From positions 1-16,591 of the forward strand of contig JAIRRO010000151.1 in NCBI GenBank assembly GCA_031255955.1: 16,591 bases of DNA. The letters run 5' to 3'. Of this stretch, positions 14,185 to 16,591 are shown one piece after another. This DNA comes from Oscillospiraceae bacterium (lineage in GTDB: Bacteria; Bacillota; Clostridia; Oscillospirales; Oscillospiraceae). Numbering within the stretch: the stretch's first letter is position 1; every line of letters starts with the position of its first letter. The notes under the pieces are model-generated. The model searched no databases. It had not been told where the DNA came from and saw only the letters and a program-made list of their open reading frames with translations. A program made the position numbers and the translations under genes.

Positions 14185-15423
14185 ATGTCAGGAAAAAACA
14201 CAGGTAAGGGCAGCGTCAAAAAGGTTGTGCTGGCGTATTCGGGAGGCTTGGATACATCGATAATTATCCCGTGGCTCAAGGAAAATTATGACGACTGCGA
14301 GGTTGTCGCCGTATCCGTTGACGTCGGGCAGGGCACAGAGCTTGACGGATTGGAGGAAAAGGCTAAGAAAACCGGCGCATCAAAGCTCTACATAGAGGAC
14401 CTGCGGGATGAATTCGTGAACGATTTTATCATCCCGACGGTTAAAGCCGGGGCGAAATATGAAGGGTCTCTGCTGGGAACATCGTTCGCGCGACCCGTTA
14501 TGGCAAAGCGCATCGCGGAGATTGCGCTGAAAGAAGGCGCGGACGCCATCGCGCACGGCTGCACGGGTAAGGGCAACGATCAGGTGCGGTTTGAGCTGGC
14601 GTTTAAGGCGTTTGCTCCGGATATAAAGGTCATTGCCCCGTGGCGCGAATGGGATATAAAAAGTCGCGACGACGAGATTGACTACGCCGAGGCGCGCGAT
14701 ATTCCGCTGAAAATTAGCCGCGAGACGAACTATTCCAAGGATAAAAACCTCTGGCATCTCTCGCATGAGGGGCTGGATTTGGAAGACCCCGCGAACGAGC
14801 CGCTATATGGCAAGCCCGGGTTTTTAGAGCTTGGCGTATCCCCGGAGAACGCGCCGGATAAGGCGGAATATGTAGAGCTTGAGTTCCGCCGCGGTTGCCC
14901 AGTGGCGATTGACGGCGAAGCGCTCTCCGCGACAGAAATCATATACCGCCTCAACGCTTTGGGTGGAAAGCACGGAATCGGACTGTTTGACGTCGTGGAA
15001 AATCGCCTCGTCGGGATGAAATCGCGCGGGGTATACGAAACGCCGGGCGGGACCATTCTATATCACGCGCACGAGGTGCTTGAGACGATAACGCTTGACC
15101 GCGACACGGCGCATTACAAAGAGCTTGTCGCGCAAAAATTCGCGGAGCTTGTATACAACGGACTCTGGTTCACGCCGCTGCGCGAGGCGCTCTCCGCCTT
15201 CGTCGATAAAACGCAGGAGACAGTAACCGGCAAGGTGCGGCTGAAGCTGTACAAGGGCAATGTCATCAACGCCGGGGTGTGGAGCAAATACAGCCTGTAC
15301 AGCGAGGAGCTTGCCAGCTTCGGCGAGAGCGACTATGACCAAAGGGAAGCCGAAGGCTTCATAAATCTCTTCGGTCTGCCGGTGAAGGTGCGGGCGCTGC
15401 TTGACGCGCGTCGCGGAGGCTGA
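14185..15423 (+). CDS. argG: Argininosuccinate synthase
   Basis: 412 residues, the normal size. The enzyme joins citrulline and aspartate, using ATP, to form argininosuccinate in the cytoplasm. The ATP-binding PP-loop AYSGGLDTS lies at 17-25. Further family signatures are ARPVMAKR, AHGCTGKGNDQVRFE and SRETNYSKDKNLWHLSHEG, with GVYETPGG in the C-terminal half. The frame is open 23 codons upstream, but that part overlaps the promoter; the ATG at 14185 has AGGAGG ten bases upstream and gives M-S-G-K. Downstream genes follow closely: the next ATG lies two bases past the stop, so they probably share one mRNA controlled by the ARG boxes. Confidence 0.98.
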   Translation: MSGKNTGKGSVKKVVLAYSGGLDTSIIIPWLKENYDDCEVVAVSVDVGQGTELDGLEEKAKKTGASKLYIEDLRDEFVNDFIIPTVKAGAKYEGSLLGTSFARPVMAKRIAEIALKEGADAIAHGCTGKGNDQVRFELAFKAFAPDIKVIAPWREWDIKSRDDEIDYAEARDIPLKISRETNYSKDKNLWHLSHEGLDLEDPANEPLYGKPGFLELGVSPENAPDKAEYVELEFRRGCPVAIDGEALSATEIIYRLNALGGKHGIGLFDVVENRLVGMKSRGVYETPGGTILYHAHEVLETITLDRDTAHYKELVAQKFAELVYNGLWFTPLREALSAFVDKTQETVTGKVRLKLYKGNVINAGVWSKYSLYSEELASFGESDYDQREAEGFINLFGLPVKVRALLDARRGG

Positions 15424-15425
15424 TA

Positions 15426-16007
15426 ATGCCGGCAATGATGATGCACCTCGCGGTTGCGCGGCTTGTGCGACCGGACGGGGACGGGCTCTTCTTTTCGGGC
15501 AGCATGTCGCCGGACTACACGGACGCGCGCGAGATAAAGAGCTATATTCATCTCCGCGACCGCCCGGATCGTGGAGCTGCGCTTGCGGAGCTGCGTGACA
15601 GCTTGGATTTATCAAAGCCGTTTGATGAGGGATGGCTGCTGCACCTGTTCGCGGACGCGATATGGGACGTGGAAACGGTGCCGCGATATGAGGCGAGTCA
15701 CACCGACACATCACGCCACTGGTTTTGGGCGTACCGCAGCGAGCAGGGGAGCGCCAGTCACTGGATGTATCACAATATGCCGTGGTCGCGCGGTGTTTGG
15801 GATCGCATAGATTCCGTGTCGCTCGCCGATACACGCACGCTGGATACGCCGCTGCCCGTGCCGCTGGAGCTGGATTGGTACATTGACCGCGTCCGCCGCA
15901 AGCACTCGGGCAGCGCGGGTGAAAGATCGGAATTTTTTTCGCCGGAGATGGTGGAAGCCTTCGCGGAGGCGACAGCCGCGAAATATTTGGAATGGGTGAA
16001 GGGCTGA
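15426..16007 (+). CDS. Putative metal-dependent hydrolase (zinc-dependent phospholipase C-like)
   Basis: 193 residues, no signal peptide and no clear membrane segment, so probably cytoplasmic. The layout resembles short Clostridia proteins annotated as zinc-dependent phospholipase C-like: MMMHLAVARL (His7), a GSMSPDY turn (Asp30), SYIHLRDRPDR (His42) and GWLLHLFADAIWD (His73, Asp77, Asp81). These His/Asp residues could bind metal in an all-helical fold. The substrate is unknown, and phospholipase activity should not be assumed. The ATG lies two bases past the argG stop with GGAGG from the end of argG, and argH follows after 13 bases. It is therefore part of the arginine operon by position and spacing, but no step of arginine synthesis needs such a protein. 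The family call is from memory of the motif pattern. Confidence 0.6.
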   Translation: MPAMMMHLAVARLVRPDGDGLFFSGSMSPDYTDAREIKSYIHLRDRPDRGAALAELRDSLDLSKPFDEGWLLHLFADAIWDVETVPRYEASHTDTSRHWFWAYRSEQGSASHWMYHNMPWSRGVWDRIDSVSLADTRTLDTPLPVPLELDWYIDRVRRKHSGSAGERSEFFSPEMVEAFAEATAAKYLEWVKG

Positions 16008-16020
16008 GGGGGTAAGCATT

Positions 16021-16591
16021 ATGTCAAAGCTATGGTCAAGCGGATTTTCGGAGGATACCGACGCGCTCGTCGATGAGTTCAACGCGTCCATCTCCTTTGA
16101 CAGCCGCATGTATAAAGAGGATATAGCAGGCTCAAAGGCGCACGCCGCTATGCTCGCCGCGCGCGGCATAATCCCCGCGCGGGACGCCGAGCTTATTATA
16201 TCTGCCCTGACGGAGATACAAGAGGACATTGAGTCCGGGAGCTTTGAGTTCCGGCAATCCGACGAGGATATACATATGGCGATAGAAGCCGAACTCACGC
16301 GGCGCATAGGCGAGGCGGGCAAGCGTCTGCACACGGCGCGCAGCCGTAACGACCAAGTCGCGCTTGATTTTCGGCTGTATCTGAAACATGAGATATCCGA
16401 AATTCGCGGCGGACTCATAAAACTGCTCGAAACGCTGTGTGGCATGGCGGAGCAAAACCTCGACGCCGTAATGCCCGCGTACACACACATGCAGCGCGCG
16501 CAGCCCTCCACGCTCGCGCACTACCTGATGGCATACGCCAACATGCTGCGGCGCGACGTCACGCGGCTGGACGACTGTAGGCGCCGCATGG
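16021..16591 (+). CDS. argH: Argininosuccinate lyase (N-terminal part, cut by the window edge)
   Basis: The first 190 residues of about 460 are present; the frame is open to the right edge. The enzyme splits argininosuccinate into arginine and fumarate, the last step of arginine synthesis. Clear signatures are MSKLWSSGFS at the start, SDEDIHMAIE (80-89), HTARSRNDQVA (104-114) and PAYTHMQRAQP (152-162), where Thr155-His156 match the catalytic pair of the family. The ATG has GAGGGGG eight bases upstream and lies 13 bases past the preceding stop. It is the third gene of the argG operon. Confidence 0.97.
   Translation, partial: MSKLWSSGFSEDTDALVDEFNASISFDSRMYKEDIAGSKAHAAMLAARGIIPARDAELIISALTEIQEDIESGSFEFRQSDEDIHMAIEAELTRRIGEAGKRLHTARSRNDQVALDFRLYLKHEISEIRGGLIKLLETLCGMAEQNLDAVMPAYTHMQRAQPSTLAHYLMAYANMLRRDVTRLDDCRRRM

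Noticed and set aside
15058..15834. Long minus-strand frame (258 codons) opposite argG and the hydrolase gene
   Set aside because: It covers parts of two well-supported genes, has no recognisable domain and a composition typical of antisense frames.
1..16591. Defence system, CRISPR array, mobile element or other new multi-gene system
   Set aside because: All large frames belong to flagellar, oxidoreductase or arginine genes in a normal arrangement. I saw no repeat-spacer pattern, transposase, integrase or toxin-antitoxin pair.

Overview
The window looks like a chromosome segment from a flagellated, GC-rich Gram-positive bacterium of the Firmicutes, most likely Clostridia. The evidence is the Bacillus/Clostridium-type flagellar gene order (fliF-fliG-fliH-fliI-fliJ-ylxF-fliK-flgD-flgE-flbD-...-fliL-fliM), the motA-motB pair inserted between flbD and fliL, strong AGGAGG ribosome binding sites, frequent TTG/GTG starts, and an ArgR-type operator in front of arginine genes. 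The genus cannot be told from the sequence.

Region 1 (about 1-11900, minus strand) is one long flagellar operon, read from right to left. A sigma-A-type promoter at about 11871-11899 drives fliF, fliG, fliH, fliI, fliJ, a ylxF/MotE-like gene, fliK, flgD, flgE, flbD, motA, motB, fliL and the first codons of fliM at the left edge. These encode the MS ring (FliF), a switch-complex protein (FliG), the export ATPase with its stator and chaperone (FliH, FliI, FliJ), hook-length control (FliK), hook cap and hook (FlgD, FlgE), a small regulator (FlbD), the stator motor (MotA, MotB) and FliL. Most genes abut or lie less than 100 bases apart. Two places could tune expression inside the operon: a terminator-like hairpin with an extended -10 box before fliK, and a perfect 15-bp hairpin between flgE and flbD. 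The rod genes flgB-flgC-fliE, which usually precede fliF in this group, are absent.

Region 2 (11767-12117) is the divergent intergenic region. It holds the fliF promoter and leader, a terminator-shaped element, and the promoter and 5' UTR hairpin of the next gene.

Region 3 (12118-14046, plus strand) is a single gene for a three-domain FMN/4Fe-4S/FAD oxidoreductase of the Old Yellow Enzyme/2,4-dienoyl-CoA reductase type. The usual active-site tyrosine position holds tryptophan.

Region 4 (14047-16591, plus strand) is an arginine biosynthesis operon: two candidate ARG boxes, an extended -10 promoter, argG, a 193-residue putative metal-dependent hydrolase, and argH cut by the right edge. ArgG and ArgH catalyse the last two steps from citrulline to arginine; the role of the protein between them is unknown.

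I see no tRNA, rRNA, CRISPR array, insertion sequence or phage gene, and no clear new multi-gene system. The points most worth a second look are the metalloprotein inside argG-argH, the flgE/flbD hairpin, the Tyr-to-Trp change in the oxidoreductase, and the operon head starting at fliF.
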